From assembly GCF_014652935.1 (NCBI RefSeq), contig NZ_BMZT01000004.1, positions 1 to 64,000 of the forward strand: DNA of 64,000 nt. Direction: 5' to 3'. This document shows, in pieces, positions 9,844 to 19,987 of this stretch. A model generated the notes under the pieces. It was not told where the DNA came from. It did no database searches and saw only the letters and a list, made by a program, of their open reading frames with translations. Origin of the DNA: Luteimonas padinae. Lineage in GTDB: Bacteria > Pseudomonadota > Gammaproteobacteria > Xanthomonadales > Xanthomonadaceae. The translations under genes and the position numbers were made by a program. Position 1 is the stretch's first letter. Every line of letters starts with the position of its first letter.

Positions 9844-11220
9844 TCACTCGCCGCGCAGCATCGCCAGGAAGCGCCGCGGCGCGCCGTCGAAGCCGCCATT
9901 GGACATGAACACCACGTGGTCGCCCGCGCGCGCCAGCGCGCGCAGGCTGGCCAGCAGCGCATCCGCGTCGGGCACCGCGACGCCTTCGCCGCGCAGCGCC
10001 CCGACCACCGCGCCGGCGTCCCACTCCAGCGACGGACGGTGCAGGAACACCACCGCGTCGGCCAGCGCCAGCGACGGCGCCAGCGCGTCTGCGTGCGCGC
10101 CCAGCCGCATAGAATTGCTGCGCGGCTCCATCGCGACCACGATCCGGCCGCCGGCACCAACCCGGGCGCGCAGGCCTTCGAGCGTGGTGGCGATCGCGGT
10201 CGGGTGGTGGGCGAAGTCGTCGTAGACGCTGATGCCGCCCTCCTCGCCCAGCAGCTCCATCCGGCGCTTGACGCTGCGGAACGCGGACAGGGCCGGCAGC
10301 ACCGAGGCCACGTCCACGCCCACCGCGTCGCAGGCCGCCAGCGCGCCGAGCGCGTTCATCACGTTGTGGCGGCCGAGCAGCGGCCAGCGCACCTCGCCCA
10401 CGAGCGCGCCGGACCTGAGCACTTCGAAGGCGCTGCCGTCCGCGGCCAGCAGGCGCGCCTGCCAGTCCAGGGCCACGCCCGGCACGGGATCGATGCCGAA
10501 GCGCACCACCGGCGTCCACCAGCCCATCGCCAGCACTTCGGCCAGGTGCGCGTCCTCGCCGTTGACCACCAGCCGGCCGCGGCGCGGCACCGTGCGCACG
10601 AAGTGGTGGAACTGGCGCTGGATCGCAGCCAGGTCGGGGAAGATGTCGGCGTGGTCGAACTCGAGGTTGTTGAGCACCGCCACCAGCGGCCGGTAGTGCA
10701 CGAACTTCGAGCGCTTGTCGAAAAAGGCGGTGTCGTATTCGTCGGCCTCGACCACGAACTCGCGGCCCTGGCCGATGCGCGCGGACACGCCGAAGTCCTC
10801 GGCCACGCCGCCGATCAGGAAGCCCGGACTGCGGCCCGCGGCCTCGAGCAGCCAGGCCAGGATGGTTGTCGTGGTGGTCTTGCCGTGGGTGCCGGCCACC
10901 GCGATGGTGTCGCGGCCGGGCAGCACGTGGTCGCGCAGCCATTCGGCGCCCGAGGTGTACGCGGGGCCACGGTCGAGCACGTGTTCGACCGCAGCGTTGC
11001 CGCGCGAGAGCGCGTTGCCGATCACCACCTGGTCGCAGCCGGGCGAGATGTGCGCGGGGTCGTAGCCCTGGCGCAGCTCGATGCCGAGACGCTCGAGCTG
11101 GGTCGACATCGGCGGATACACCGCCTGGTCGCTGCCCTCGACCGCGTGGCCGAGCTCGCGCGCCAGCGCCGCCACCCCGCCCATGAAGGTGCCGGCGATG
11201 CCGAGGATGTGCAGCTTCAC
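9844..11220 (-). CDS. mpl: UDP-N-acetylmuramate:L-Ala-gamma-D-Glu-meso-DAP ligase
   Basis: Murein recycling ligase that re-attaches the salvaged tripeptide to UDP-MurNAc. It has 458 residues with the Mur ligase layout: the N-terminal HILGIAGTFMGGVA (4-17), ATP loop AGTHGKTTTT (109-118), EADEYDTAFFDKR, the LEFDHADIF box and C-terminal DDFAHHPTAI. The AGTFMGG start and EYDTAFFDKRSKF segment distinguish Mpl from MurC. Its ATG overlaps the adk stop (ATGA), so mpl is translated downstream of adk. Confidence 0.95.
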   Translation of the reverse strand: MKLHILGIAGTFMGGVAALARELGHAVEGSDQAVYPPMSTQLERLGIELRQGYDPAHISPGCDQVVIGNALSRGNAAVEHVLDRGPAYTSGAEWLRDHVLPGRDTIAVAGTHGKTTTTTILAWLLEAAGRSPGFLIGGVAEDFGVSARIGQGREFVVEADEYDTAFFDKRSKFVHYRPLVAVLNNLEFDHADIFPDLAAIQRQFHHFVRTVPRRGRLVVNGEDAHLAEVLAMGWWTPVVRFGIDPVPGVALDWQARLLAADGSAFEVLRSGALVGEVRWPLLGRHNVMNALGALAACDAVGVDVASVLPALSAFRSVKRRMELLGEEGGISVYDDFAHHPTAIATTLEGLRARVGAGGRIVVAMEPRSNSMRLGAHADALAPSLALADAVVFLHRPSLEWDAGAVVGALRGEGVAVPDADALLASLRALARAGDHVVFMSNGGFDGAPRRFLAMLRGE

Positions 11221-11783
11221 TGCCGTTCGAAAGCGGCCAGGATGCGGCCGAAGACCTCGTCCAGCGTGCCCACGCCGTCCACGACGGCGAGCTTGCCGGC
11301 GTCGCGGTAGTAGCCGATCACCGGCGCGGTCTGGTCGTCATAGACCTGCAGGCGTTTGCGCACCGACTCCGGGTTGTCGTCGGCGCGGCCTTCGGCCTGC
11401 GCGCGGCCGGCGAGGCGGTCGATCAGCAGCTCGTTGTCGACTTCGAGCTGGACGGCGATGTCCATCGGCTGGCCGATGCGCTCGAGCAGGGCGTCCAGCG
11501 CGGCGGCCTGGGCCAGGTTGCGCGGATAGCCGTCGAGGATGAAGCCGTTGTCCATGTCGTCGCGCGAGAAGCGGTCCTCCAGCATGCCGAGCAGGATGTC
11601 GTCGGACACCAGCTCGCCGCGGGCCATCACTTCCTTCGCCTGCAGGCCCAGCGGGCTGCCGGCCTTGACCTCGGCGCGCAGCAGGTCGCCGGTCGACACG
11701 TGCGGCACCTGCAGGTGCTCCTTCAGGCGCGTGGCCTGCGTCCCTTTGCCGGAACCCGGCGCACCAAGCAGTACCAGTCGCAT
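11217..11783 (-). CDS. adk: adenylate kinase
   Basis: Interconverts ATP + AMP and 2 ADP. It has 188 residues with the P-loop GAPGSGKGT (7-15), STGDLLRAEV, GFILDGYPR and RAQAEGRADD followed directly by ESVRKRL, so the LID is the short, zinc-less form usual in Xanthomonadaceae. The start is the ATG before RLVLLGAPG; the open frame upstream is unrelated. It forms an adk-mpl operon and is divergent from the PPi-dependent phosphofructokinase. Confidence 0.97.
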   Translation of the reverse strand: MRLVLLGAPGSGKGTQATRLKEHLQVPHVSTGDLLRAEVKAGSPLGLQAKEVMARGELVSDDILLGMLEDRFSRDDMDNGFILDGYPRNLAQAAALDALLERIGQPMDIAVQLEVDNELLIDRLAGRAQAEGRADDNPESVRKRLQVYDDQTAPVIGYYRDAGKLAVVDGVGTLDEVFGRILAAFERQ

Positions 11784-11826
11784 CGAACGCTCCAATCTGA
11801 TCGCGGGGCGTGGACCGGGCGGAGCG

Positions 11827-11832
11827 TAGAAT
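11827..11832 (+). promoter_or_regulatory. -10-like TAGAAT upstream of the phosphofructokinase
   Basis: TAGAAT lies in the adk/pfp divergent gap, 87 bases before the pfp ATG. No good -35 is visible at 16-18 bases, so this is only a candidate. Confidence 0.4.
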
Positions 11833-11919
11833 CCCCGCCTGCGGCCTTCACCGTGCCAGCTTACCCATCGCTCCCCCGCTCCGAAACCCCCAGCTTCCAC
11901 CCATTTGCCCGGACCCGAG

Positions 11920-13176
11920 ATGCCCCAAGGTACCCTCTTCTATGCGCAGTCCGGCGGCGTCACCGCCGTCATCAATGCCACCGCCTCGGCGGTGCTGACC
12001 GAGGCCCGGGCGCGGAAGGTGCGCGTGCTGGCGGGGCGCAACGGCATCCTCGGCGCGCTGCGCGAGGAGCTGTTCGACACCTCGAAGGAGTCCGCAGCGG
12101 CGGTGCGCGCCCTGGCCCATACGCCTGGCGGCGCCTTCGGTTCCTGCCGCTACAAGCTGAAATCGCTCGAGGCCGACCGTCCGAAGTACGAGCGTCTGCT
12201 CGAAGTGCTGCGCGCGCACGACGTGCGCTGGTTCCTCTACAACGGCGGCAACGATTCCGCCGACACGGCCAACAAGGTTTCGCAGCTGGCCGCCGAGTTC
12301 GACTATCCGCTGACCTGCATCGGCGTACCCAAGACCGTCGACAACGACCTGGTGGTCACCGACTGTTGCCCGGGCTTCGGCTCGGCGGCCAAGTACACCG
12401 CCGTCTCGGTGCGCGAGGCGGCGCTGGACATCGCCGCGATGGCCGACACCTCGACCAAGGTCTTCGTCTACGAGGCCATGGGCCGGCACGCCGGCTGGCT
12501 GGCCGCGGCCGCGGGGCTTGCCGGCGACGGCCCGGACGCCGCGCCGCACATCATCCTGTTCCCCGAGCGCAGCTACGAGGAGGCCGATTTCCTGGCGCGC
12601 GTGCAGAAGGTGGTCGACCGCGTCGGCCACTGCGTGGTCGTCGCCAGCGAGGGCATCCGCACCGCCGACGGCACCTTCGTGGCCGACGCCGGCGGCGGCA
12701 AGGATTCCTTCGGGCATACCCAGCTCGGTGGCGTGGCCTCGTACCTGGCGGGCCGGGTCAAGGACCGGCTGGGCCTCAAGGTGCACTGGACCCTGCCCGA
12801 CTACCTGCAGCGCTCGGCGCGCCACATCGCCTCGCAGACCGACCTCGACCAGGCGATGGCCGTGGGCCGGGCCGCCGTGCGCTACGCGCTGGAAGGCCGC
12901 AACGCCACGATGCCGGCGATCATCCGCACCTCCAGCGCGCCGTATCGCTGGAAGATCGAACCCGCGCCGCTGGACCGGATCGCCAACCGCGAGAAGACCA
13001 TGCCGAAGGGCTTCATCCGCCGCGACGGCTACGGCATCACGGCAGCCGCCCGCGCCTACCTGGAGCCCTTGATCCGCGGCGAGGCCTATCCGCCCTACGG
13101 GCGCGACGGCCTGCCGAAGTACGTGGCGCTGAAGAACACGCTGGTGAAAAAGAAGCTGGCGGCCTGGGAGGGCTGA
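11920..13176 (+). CDS. pfp: pyrophosphate-dependent 6-phosphofructokinase
   Basis: Phosphorylates fructose-6-phosphate with PPi, reversibly, in place of ATP-PFK. It has 418 residues. The key sites are YNGGNDSADTA (107-117), with Asp112 where ATP enzymes have Gly, and PKTVDNDL (137-144), with Lys138; both are hallmarks of PPi use. AQSGGVTAVIN (9-19) starts the first phosphate loop. ATG 11920 is preferred to the in-frame TTG five codons upstream because the family starts with MxQGTLxYAQSGG. It lies near the H+-PPase and soluble PPase genes, so PPi is a recurring theme of this region. Confidence 0.94.
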   Translation: MPQGTLFYAQSGGVTAVINATASAVLTEARARKVRVLAGRNGILGALREELFDTSKESAAAVRALAHTPGGAFGSCRYKLKSLEADRPKYERLLEVLRAHDVRWFLYNGGNDSADTANKVSQLAAEFDYPLTCIGVPKTVDNDLVVTDCCPGFGSAAKYTAVSVREAALDIAAMADTSTKVFVYEAMGRHAGWLAAAAGLAGDGPDAAPHIILFPERSYEEADFLARVQKVVDRVGHCVVVASEGIRTADGTFVADAGGGKDSFGHTQLGGVASYLAGRVKDRLGLKVHWTLPDYLQRSARHIASQTDLDQAMAVGRAAVRYALEGRNATMPAIIRTSSAPYRWKIEPAPLDRIANREKTMPKGFIRRDGYGITAAARAYLEPLIRGEAYPPYGRDGLPKYVALKNTLVKKKLAAWEG

Positions 13177-13194
13177 ACCCGGCCGGCCTGCGGA

Positions 13195-13698
13195 CTAGCC
13201 TCCGCAGGCCTCGCCTTCCACGCCCATCTCGGCGGCGAACATCGGGATCGCCGCCAGCTTGCCGCCGGCGGCGGCCTGCTTCGCATCGTCGAGATAGACA
13301 CGCGACTGGCCCTGGCCGTCGAGCTTGACCGCCTGCTCGACCGGGCGGCGCCAGACGCGCACCACCGCCTGCTGCGAGGCGCAGCCGGCATTGGGCACGC
13401 GGATCAGGTCATTGAACAGCCAGCCATCGGCCTGGGACGGCTTGGCCTTGGCCGCATCGACGAAGCGCGCGCGCGGCTGGCAGCTCGGGCTGGTGCGCAC
13501 CACGGCGAAGCGGTAGGGCTCGGCGGCATCGCCGGTGAACGCGCCCTCGATGCGCGCGCAGGCCTCGGGGATCTGGCGCAGGGTGTGCACCACGCCGACC
13601 TGCTGCGGCTGGACCGCGTCGCGGGTGATCTCGGGCCTGGGGTCGGCGGCCAGGGCCGGCGCGGTGGCGGCCAGCAGGGTCAGGATGGCAAGGCGCAT
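13195..13698 (-). CDS. secreted hypothetical protein
   Basis: A 167-residue protein with a clean signal peptide (MRLAILTLLAATAPALA, then ADP). The mature part contains four or more Cys (positions near CARIEG, SCQPR, AGCAS, EACGG), suggesting disulfides in the periplasm. I do not recognise the family; conserved proteins of this type occur in Xanthomonadaceae. It is convergent with pfp, whose stop is 18 bases away. The start was chosen so that the signal peptide is N-terminal. Confidence 0.72.
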   Translation of the reverse strand: MRLAILTLLAATAPALAADPRPEITRDAVQPQQVGVVHTLRQIPEACARIEGAFTGDAAEPYRFAVVRTSPSCQPRARFVDAAKAKPSQADGWLFNDLIRVPNAGCASQQAVVRVWRRPVEQAVKLDGQGQSRVYLDDAKQAAAGGKLAAIPMFAAEMGVEGEACGG

Positions 13699-13898
13699 CG
13701 CATGGACTCGCACGGATGGGGGTGCGGCGCAGGCTCGCACGGGCCGCCTGAATCAGGCCTCCACGCCTCGCGCGGCGGCCCCCGCAACGCCCGCCGGACG
13801 CGCTGCAGCGCGGCAATACCGGTTCCGGGGGCTATGCCATAGTCGGGCGGCACGTGCTCCAACCGGTTGTTTCCGTCCACACCCTGGGGAGGGTTTCA

Positions 13899-15947
<2,049 letters not shown>

Positions 15948-15990
15948 TCCGGCATGCCCGGGCTCCCGGCATGGGCGCCCGGCTGGACAC

Positions 15991-16020
15991 GAAGAAGGCG
16001 GCCCCCGGGCCGCCTTCTTC
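15991..16020 (+). terminator. strong intrinsic terminator after hppA
   Basis: A perfect 14-bp inverted repeat (GAAGAAGGCGGCCC and its complement) around a 2-base centre, ending in CTTCTTC. The A-rich outer 5' arm gives a T-containing 3' arm. It lies 43 bases after the hppA stop and could also stop transcription of the convergent gene. Confidence 0.82.
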
Positions 16021-16054
16021 CATCGCGAACCTCCGCCTGCGCATCCGCGCGGGC

Positions 16055-16708
16055 TTACGGCGCCTCGAACGCTCCCGCCGCCACGTCGAACCACGGCGTG
16101 CACAGTCGCTGCTGCGCCTGGGCCATCTCGAACGGAGCGGTCCAGACCGCCACCTCGCCGGCGGACTCGGACGCCTGGAACTGCGCCTCGTCGAACGGCG
16201 CCACCCCCAGGCACCAGCGCACCCGGCCCGGGGCGTCCCCCGCGGCGAGCGACAGGTCGAACGCGAACGCGCCGTCCAGGGCGTCGCCCGCCGCCAGCCT
16301 GGCAGCCAGCGGCACCGGCGGCACGGTCGGCGTGGGTTGCGGCAGCGCGCGCGCCACATGGGTCAGGACCAGCCCGTCCGCCCCGGCCTCGAACCGCGGC
16401 GGCGGAACCTCGCCGGCCACCAGCCGCTTCGTCAGCACCGCGTGCCGGTCGCCGCGGTCGAACACGGCCAGGGGCGCCTGCCCGGTATTGCTGATGCGAT
16501 AGCGCACGGCCAGCGCGCTCCCGTCGGGGTCGAACGCGACCTCGAGCAGTGCGCCGTCGCCTTCCACGGTGGTCCGGGCCACCTGGTCTTCCTCATGCAT
16601 CCGCGTGGACTCCGTCGTGGCCTGTGCCTCAACAGCATGCGGAGCCAGCAGGGCTGCGGACAAGAGGGCCAGCGTGGCGCCTGTTCGCGGGTTCGGACTC
16701 ATCGGCAT
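16055..16708 (-). CDS. secreted hypothetical protein
   Basis: A 217-residue protein with a signal peptide (about residues 1-28, cleavage after AVEA). The mature part looks like an all-beta protein: YRISNTGQAPLAVFDRG, GLVLTHVARALP and TVPPVPLAARLAAGD alternate polar and hydrophobic residues. There are two Cys near the end (WCLGV, RLCTPW). I do not recognise a named family and no function can be assigned. It is transcribed alone, with hppA convergent and the M91/RTX gene upstream on the same strand 94 bases away. Confidence 0.68.
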   Translation of the reverse strand: MPMSPNPRTGATLALLSAALLAPHAVEAQATTESTRMHEEDQVARTTVEGDGALLEVAFDPDGSALAVRYRISNTGQAPLAVFDRGDRHAVLTKRLVAGEVPPPRFEAGADGLVLTHVARALPQPTPTVPPVPLAARLAAGDALDGAFAFDLSLAAGDAPGRVRWCLGVAPFDEAQFQASESAGEVAVWTAPFEMAQAQQRLCTPWFDVAAGAFEAP

Positions 16709-16802
16709 GACTCACCTGTGGGTGACGGGGCGACAGGATGTCTGAAATGCCCGGAGCCCGCGATGAACGCGGGCTCGGGGATGGTGCGGGACTGCGGCTG
16801 GC

Positions 16803-18377
16803 TCAGAGCGCGTAGCTCGGGCGATCCGGCAGGCCCAGCTCCTCGCGCAGCCCGTTCTCGGTCAGATGATCGGGATTGGCGGTGGTCGGCTTGGTGCTGG
16901 GGTCGCCGTCGAAGTCATAGGCGGGGGCGGAAGTCTCCAGGCCCACGGCCTGGCGCTCGGCGTTGGGCACGCGGCCGGAGTCAGGGCCCTCGCCGCGGTA
17001 GGTGCCCGGCTGGAAGGTGCCGTTCACGCCGTTGTAGGCATGCGACATCTCGTGGTACAGCACCACGACGGGCGCGGGGAAGGCGTCCATGTGGAAGGAG
17101 GGGTTGTAGCTGATGTCGACGTTGCCGCCGGCACCGGCACGGCCGTTGACGATGTCGGCGTCGCGGCTGAAGGTCTGGGCGTAGCCGTTCTGCTCGTTGG
17201 CCAGCTCCTTGATGGTGACCACGTTGCCCTTCACGTCGGCGGCCTTGTCGAACTCGGCCAGCATCTGCTGGCCCACCGGGGACGCGCGCAGGAAGTCGAG
17301 CTCGGCCTGGATGCGCTGCACGAAGCCCTCGGAGCCCTCGACCTTGATGGTCTGGCCGGCGGCGGCGTCGATCACCACGTTGACCACGGTGGGCTTCGCG
17401 TTGGTGGCGGCGTTGACCAGGTCGCCGACCTCGGCATAGACCGTGGCGTTGACGCCGGCATTGTCGATCGTGTCGTCGCCGGCCCCGGCATAGACGGTGC
17501 TCTTGCCCTCGCCCACGGCGATGCGGTCATTGCCGGTGCCGCCGGAGAGGATGTCGCTCTCGCCACCGCCGGTGATCGCGTCGTCGCCGGCGCCGCCCTC
17601 GATGAAGTTGGTGCCGCTGCCGGCGATGAGTTCGTCGTCGCCGTCGCCGCCGTGGATGATGTTGACGCCGTCGCCGCCGGTGATCACGTCGTCGCCGCTG
17701 TTGCCGAAGATGTCGTCGCGGCCGGCGCCGGAGAAGATGATGTCGTTGCCGGCGCCGCCGTCGATGCGGTCGTCGCCGGCACCGGTGGTGATGGTGTCGT
17801 CGCCATCGCCGCCCTCGACCACGATGTTCACCTTCACGTTCGGCGCCACTTCGATCACGTCGTCGCCGGCGCCGGCGCGGAGGGTGAGCTCCTGGCCCTG
17901 GTCGAGCTTCACTTCGTAGCTCTCGCCGTTGACGTTGACGTCCAGGGTGCCGTCGTCGCGCTGCTTCACGCCGATCACGTCGTCGCTCGCGCCGGTGGTC
18001 AGCACCAGCTGGTCGCTGACCACGTAGCCGCTGCCTTCCACGGTGCGCTCGCGGGCGATGTCGAGGCCTTTCTCCGAGTGCAGCGGATCGACCACGATCG
18101 GCTTGCCGTCGGGCGTGCTGCGCTGGGTGCGTTCACCGGCGTTTTCAGCCGAACCGTCGATCTTCCGGCCGTCCCCGGACGCGTCCTTGTCGCCGATCAC
18201 GTCATCGACGCCACCGGCCTCGATCGGCGACGGCGCGGGCGCGTCGCTGCCCAGCGCGTCCGGGCCATGGTCATGGTGGCGGCCCGGGGCGTCGGGATTG
18301 TTCCAGTAGCCCTGGCTCTGGAACTGGGCGGCGGCGGCGTTGGCGCCGGGGGTGAGGCTGGAGGCCTGGATGGTCAT
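16803..18377 (-). CDS. RTX-repeat protein with C-terminal M91-type zinc metallopeptidase
   Basis: A 524-residue protein. Residues about 1-120 are polar and low in complexity, without a signal peptide. Residues about 186-305 hold roughly ten glycine/aspartate nonapeptides of the RTX type (GGAGNDxIx variants such as GGDGDDTIT, GGAGNDIIF, GGAGDDAIT), expected to form a Ca2+-binding beta roll. The C-terminal part carries HEMSHAYN (442-449), an HExxH zinc site, followed by NAERQAVGLE with Glu474 as probable third ligand. This pattern matches peptidase family M91 (NleD, HopH1, XopG effectors). It is likely a secreted effector or toxin. Type I secretion is suggested by RTX, though the repeats are unusually not at the C-terminus. 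Confidence 0.82.
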   Translation of the reverse strand: MTIQASSLTPGANAAAAQFQSQGYWNNPDAPGRHHDHGPDALGSDAPAPSPIEAGGVDDVIGDKDASGDGRKIDGSAENAGERTQRSTPDGKPIVVDPLHSEKGLDIARERTVEGSGYVVSDQLVLTTGASDDVIGVKQRDDGTLDVNVNGESYEVKLDQGQELTLRAGAGDDVIEVAPNVKVNIVVEGGDGDDTITTGAGDDRIDGGAGNDIIFSGAGRDDIFGNSGDDVITGGDGVNIIHGGDGDDELIAGSGTNFIEGGAGDDAITGGGESDILSGGTGNDRIAVGEGKSTVYAGAGDDTIDNAGVNATVYAEVGDLVNAATNAKPTVVNVVIDAAAGQTIKVEGSEGFVQRIQAELDFLRASPVGQQMLAEFDKAADVKGNVVTIKELANEQNGYAQTFSRDADIVNGRAGAGGNVDISYNPSFHMDAFPAPVVVLYHEMSHAYNGVNGTFQPGTYRGEGPDSGRVPNAERQAVGLETSAPAYDFDGDPSTKPTTANPDHLTENGLREELGLPDRPSYAL

Positions 18378-18496
18378 GCGGCGGGACTCGCTGTAGATAC
18401 GGTGGCGTACTGTGTAATCCGCCCGTCATGTCTCCCCAAGCTGGGGCGTACCCCATCCTCGGGTGCACCCGGTGCCATTCAGGCGGCGCCGCGGCT

Positions 18497-18526
18497 TTGG
18501 TGCGTCGCAACAGCCGCGCGTAGAAT
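18497..18526 (+). promoter_or_regulatory. promoter of ppa
   Basis: TTGGTG (18497-18502), an 18-base spacer and TAGAAT (18521-18526), 56 bases before the ppa start. Confidence 0.55.
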
Positions 18527-18582
18527 GTCGGCATTCCCGACGGGCCACGCATCGCATCCCGTCCCCACCAACTGGAGCACCC

Positions 18583-19116
18583 ATGGGCCTGGACCATGTG
18601 AAGACCGGCAAGAACCCGCCGGACGAGATCAACGTCATCATCGAGATCCCGAAGGACGCCGAGCCCGTCAAGTACGAGGTCGACAAGGAGTCCGGCGCGA
18701 TCTTCGTGGACCGCGTGCTGTCCACGCCCATGCGCTACCCCTGCAACTACGGCTACGTGCCCGACACCGTCTGCGGCGACGGCGATCCGGCCGACGTGAT
18801 GGTGATCCTGCCGCTGCCGCTGGTGCCGGGTTCGGTGATCCGCTGCCGCCCGGTGGGCGTGCTGAAGATGACCGACGAGGCCGGCAGCGACGAGAAGCTG
18901 CTCGCCGTGCCGGAGCCGAAGGTGTTCGCGGGCTATGCCCACATCACCGACATCGCCCAGGTCTCCGGCCACTGGCTGGAGCGCATCGGCCACTTCTTCG
19001 AGCACTACAAGGATCTCGAGAAGGGCAAGTGGGTGAAGCTCGAGGGCTGGGGCGATGCGGCCGAGGCCAAGGCGCTGCTGGTCGAGGCGATCGAACGCTA
19101 CAAGTCCGGCGCCTGA
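18583..19116 (+). CDS. ppa: inorganic pyrophosphatase (soluble, family I)
   Basis: Hydrolyses PPi to phosphate in the cytoplasm. It has 177 residues with the family I core: KYEVDKESGAIFVDRVL, MRYPCNYGYVPDT and the acidic metal site CGDGDPADVMV. ATG 18583 follows an ACTGGAG ribosome site. It competes for the PPi used by the PPi-PFK and H+-PPase encoded nearby. It is divergent from the M91/RTX gene. Confidence 0.97.
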   Translation: MGLDHVKTGKNPPDEINVIIEIPKDAEPVKYEVDKESGAIFVDRVLSTPMRYPCNYGYVPDTVCGDGDPADVMVILPLPLVPGSVIRCRPVGVLKMTDEAGSDEKLLAVPEPKVFAGYAHITDIAQVSGHWLERIGHFFEHYKDLEKGKWVKLEGWGDAAEAKALLVEAIERYKSGA

Positions 19117-19121
19117 CCGTC

Positions 19122-19158
19122 GGCGGGCGCGCCGGCCGACCGGCCGCGCGCGCCGTTT
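19122..19158 (+). terminator. possible terminator after ppa
   Basis: A very GC-rich imperfect hairpin (GGCGGGCGCGCCGGCC and GGCCGCGCGCGCCG) followed by TTTCC. The pairing needs bulges, so it is only a candidate. It lies between ppa and the convergent channel gene. Confidence 0.4.
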
Positions 19159-19161
19159 CCG

Positions 19162-19851
19162 TCAGTGCTGGCCGCCGCGCCGGCGCACGATGCTCAGCGC
19201 GATCAGCCGCGACACCACCGCGGCGATGTAGCCCACGCCCGCGAACTGCTCGAGCATCACCAGCACCCGCGCGTACGGTGACAGTGGCATCACGTCGCCG
19301 TTGCCGGTGCCCGAGAGCGTCGAAAAGCTGAGAAACAGCAGCTCCAGCCAGCGCCGCGGGCGCTCCGGCTCGACCATGCCGGTGAAGCTGCCGGGCGCCA
19401 ACGCCTGGCAGACCAGGAAGGCGTAGGCGAAGCCCCAGGCCAGCAGGGTGAACGCGGCGGCCGCGGCGAACAGCTCGTCCGCCGTCACCGTGTGGTCCTC
19501 GAGCATGTACACGATCAGCGCGCCGGCGGCGTAGAAGTACAGCAGCGATTCCAGCACCGCCGAGACCGCGGCCAGCGCCGGCAGGCCCAGCGCGATCGCC
19601 GCGATCGCCAGCAGCATCGCCGGCACCGCCAGCGCCCAGGCGATCCAGTTCGCGGCATGGCTGCGGAACACCACCCACACCGCCAGCGGCACCGCAACCA
19701 GGGTGAAGGCGCTGAACAGCACGCGGGTGTCGCGGCCGTCCACCAGCGGATAGACCATCAGGCTGGCTAGCTGCACGGCCAGCAGCAGCGCCGACGGATG
19801 GCGGGCCGCGATCGCGGTCCAGCGCAGCGGCTTGGGGAACATTCGTGCCAT
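19162..19851 (-). CDS. ion channel family membrane protein with atypical filter
   Basis: A 229-residue protein with about six hydrophobic segments; the last two flank a pore-loop-like stretch LSFSTLSGTGNGDVMPLSP (174-192). TGNGD resembles the TxGxGD filter of two-helix K+ channel pores (Ion_trans_2) with Asn for Tyr/Phe. No charged S4 is seen. The position of the pore before the last helix fits a voltage-insensitive channel. The start is uncertain between this ATG and another nine bases downstream. It is unrelated in detail to the channel at 3391. Confidence 0.72.
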   Translation of the reverse strand: MARMFPKPLRWTAIAARHPSALLLAVQLASLMVYPLVDGRDTRVLFSAFTLVAVPLAVWVVFRSHAANWIAWALAVPAMLLAIAAIALGLPALAAVSAVLESLLYFYAAGALIVYMLEDHTVTADELFAAAAAFTLLAWGFAYAFLVCQALAPGSFTGMVEPERPRRWLELLFLSFSTLSGTGNGDVMPLSPYARVLVMLEQFAGVGYIAAVVSRLIALSIVRRRGGQH

Positions 19852-19889
19852 CACCCGAGTGTGCCCTGCCGGCGCGGGCTCCGCGTGAT

Positions 19890-19907
19890 CCCCGGGTCGA
19901 CCCGGGG
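19890..19907. promoter_or_regulatory. perfect 18-bp palindrome upstream of the toxin gene
   Basis: CCCCGGGTCGACCCGGGG is a perfect palindrome in the divergent gap between the channel and toxin genes, 81 bases before the toxin ATG. It could be a regulator site or simply a GC-rich hairpin; no bound protein is known. Confidence 0.4.
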
Positions 19908-19987
19908 GTGGGGTCGGTACCAGCTGTCGGAGGCCGCTCCCGGCTTCTAGCCTCTTGCGCTTCCCCCGCACGCAAGGCACCCGCCCC

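Noticed and set aside
8134..11310. Long plus-strand frame of over 1000 codons
   Set aside because: It mirrors the DedA/PAP2, LON and mpl genes in another frame; composition is Arg/Ala/Gly-rich with no domain or start context.
11905..11919. TTG start for the phosphofructokinase five codons upstream
   Set aside because: ATG 11920 gives the conserved family N-terminus and an A-rich context; the extension is unconserved.
17300..17850. CRISPR-like or tandem DNA repeat in the M91/RTX gene
   Set aside because: The periodicity (GTCGTCGCCGGCGCC and similar) encodes the RTX nonapeptides; it is a protein repeat, in frame with the gene.
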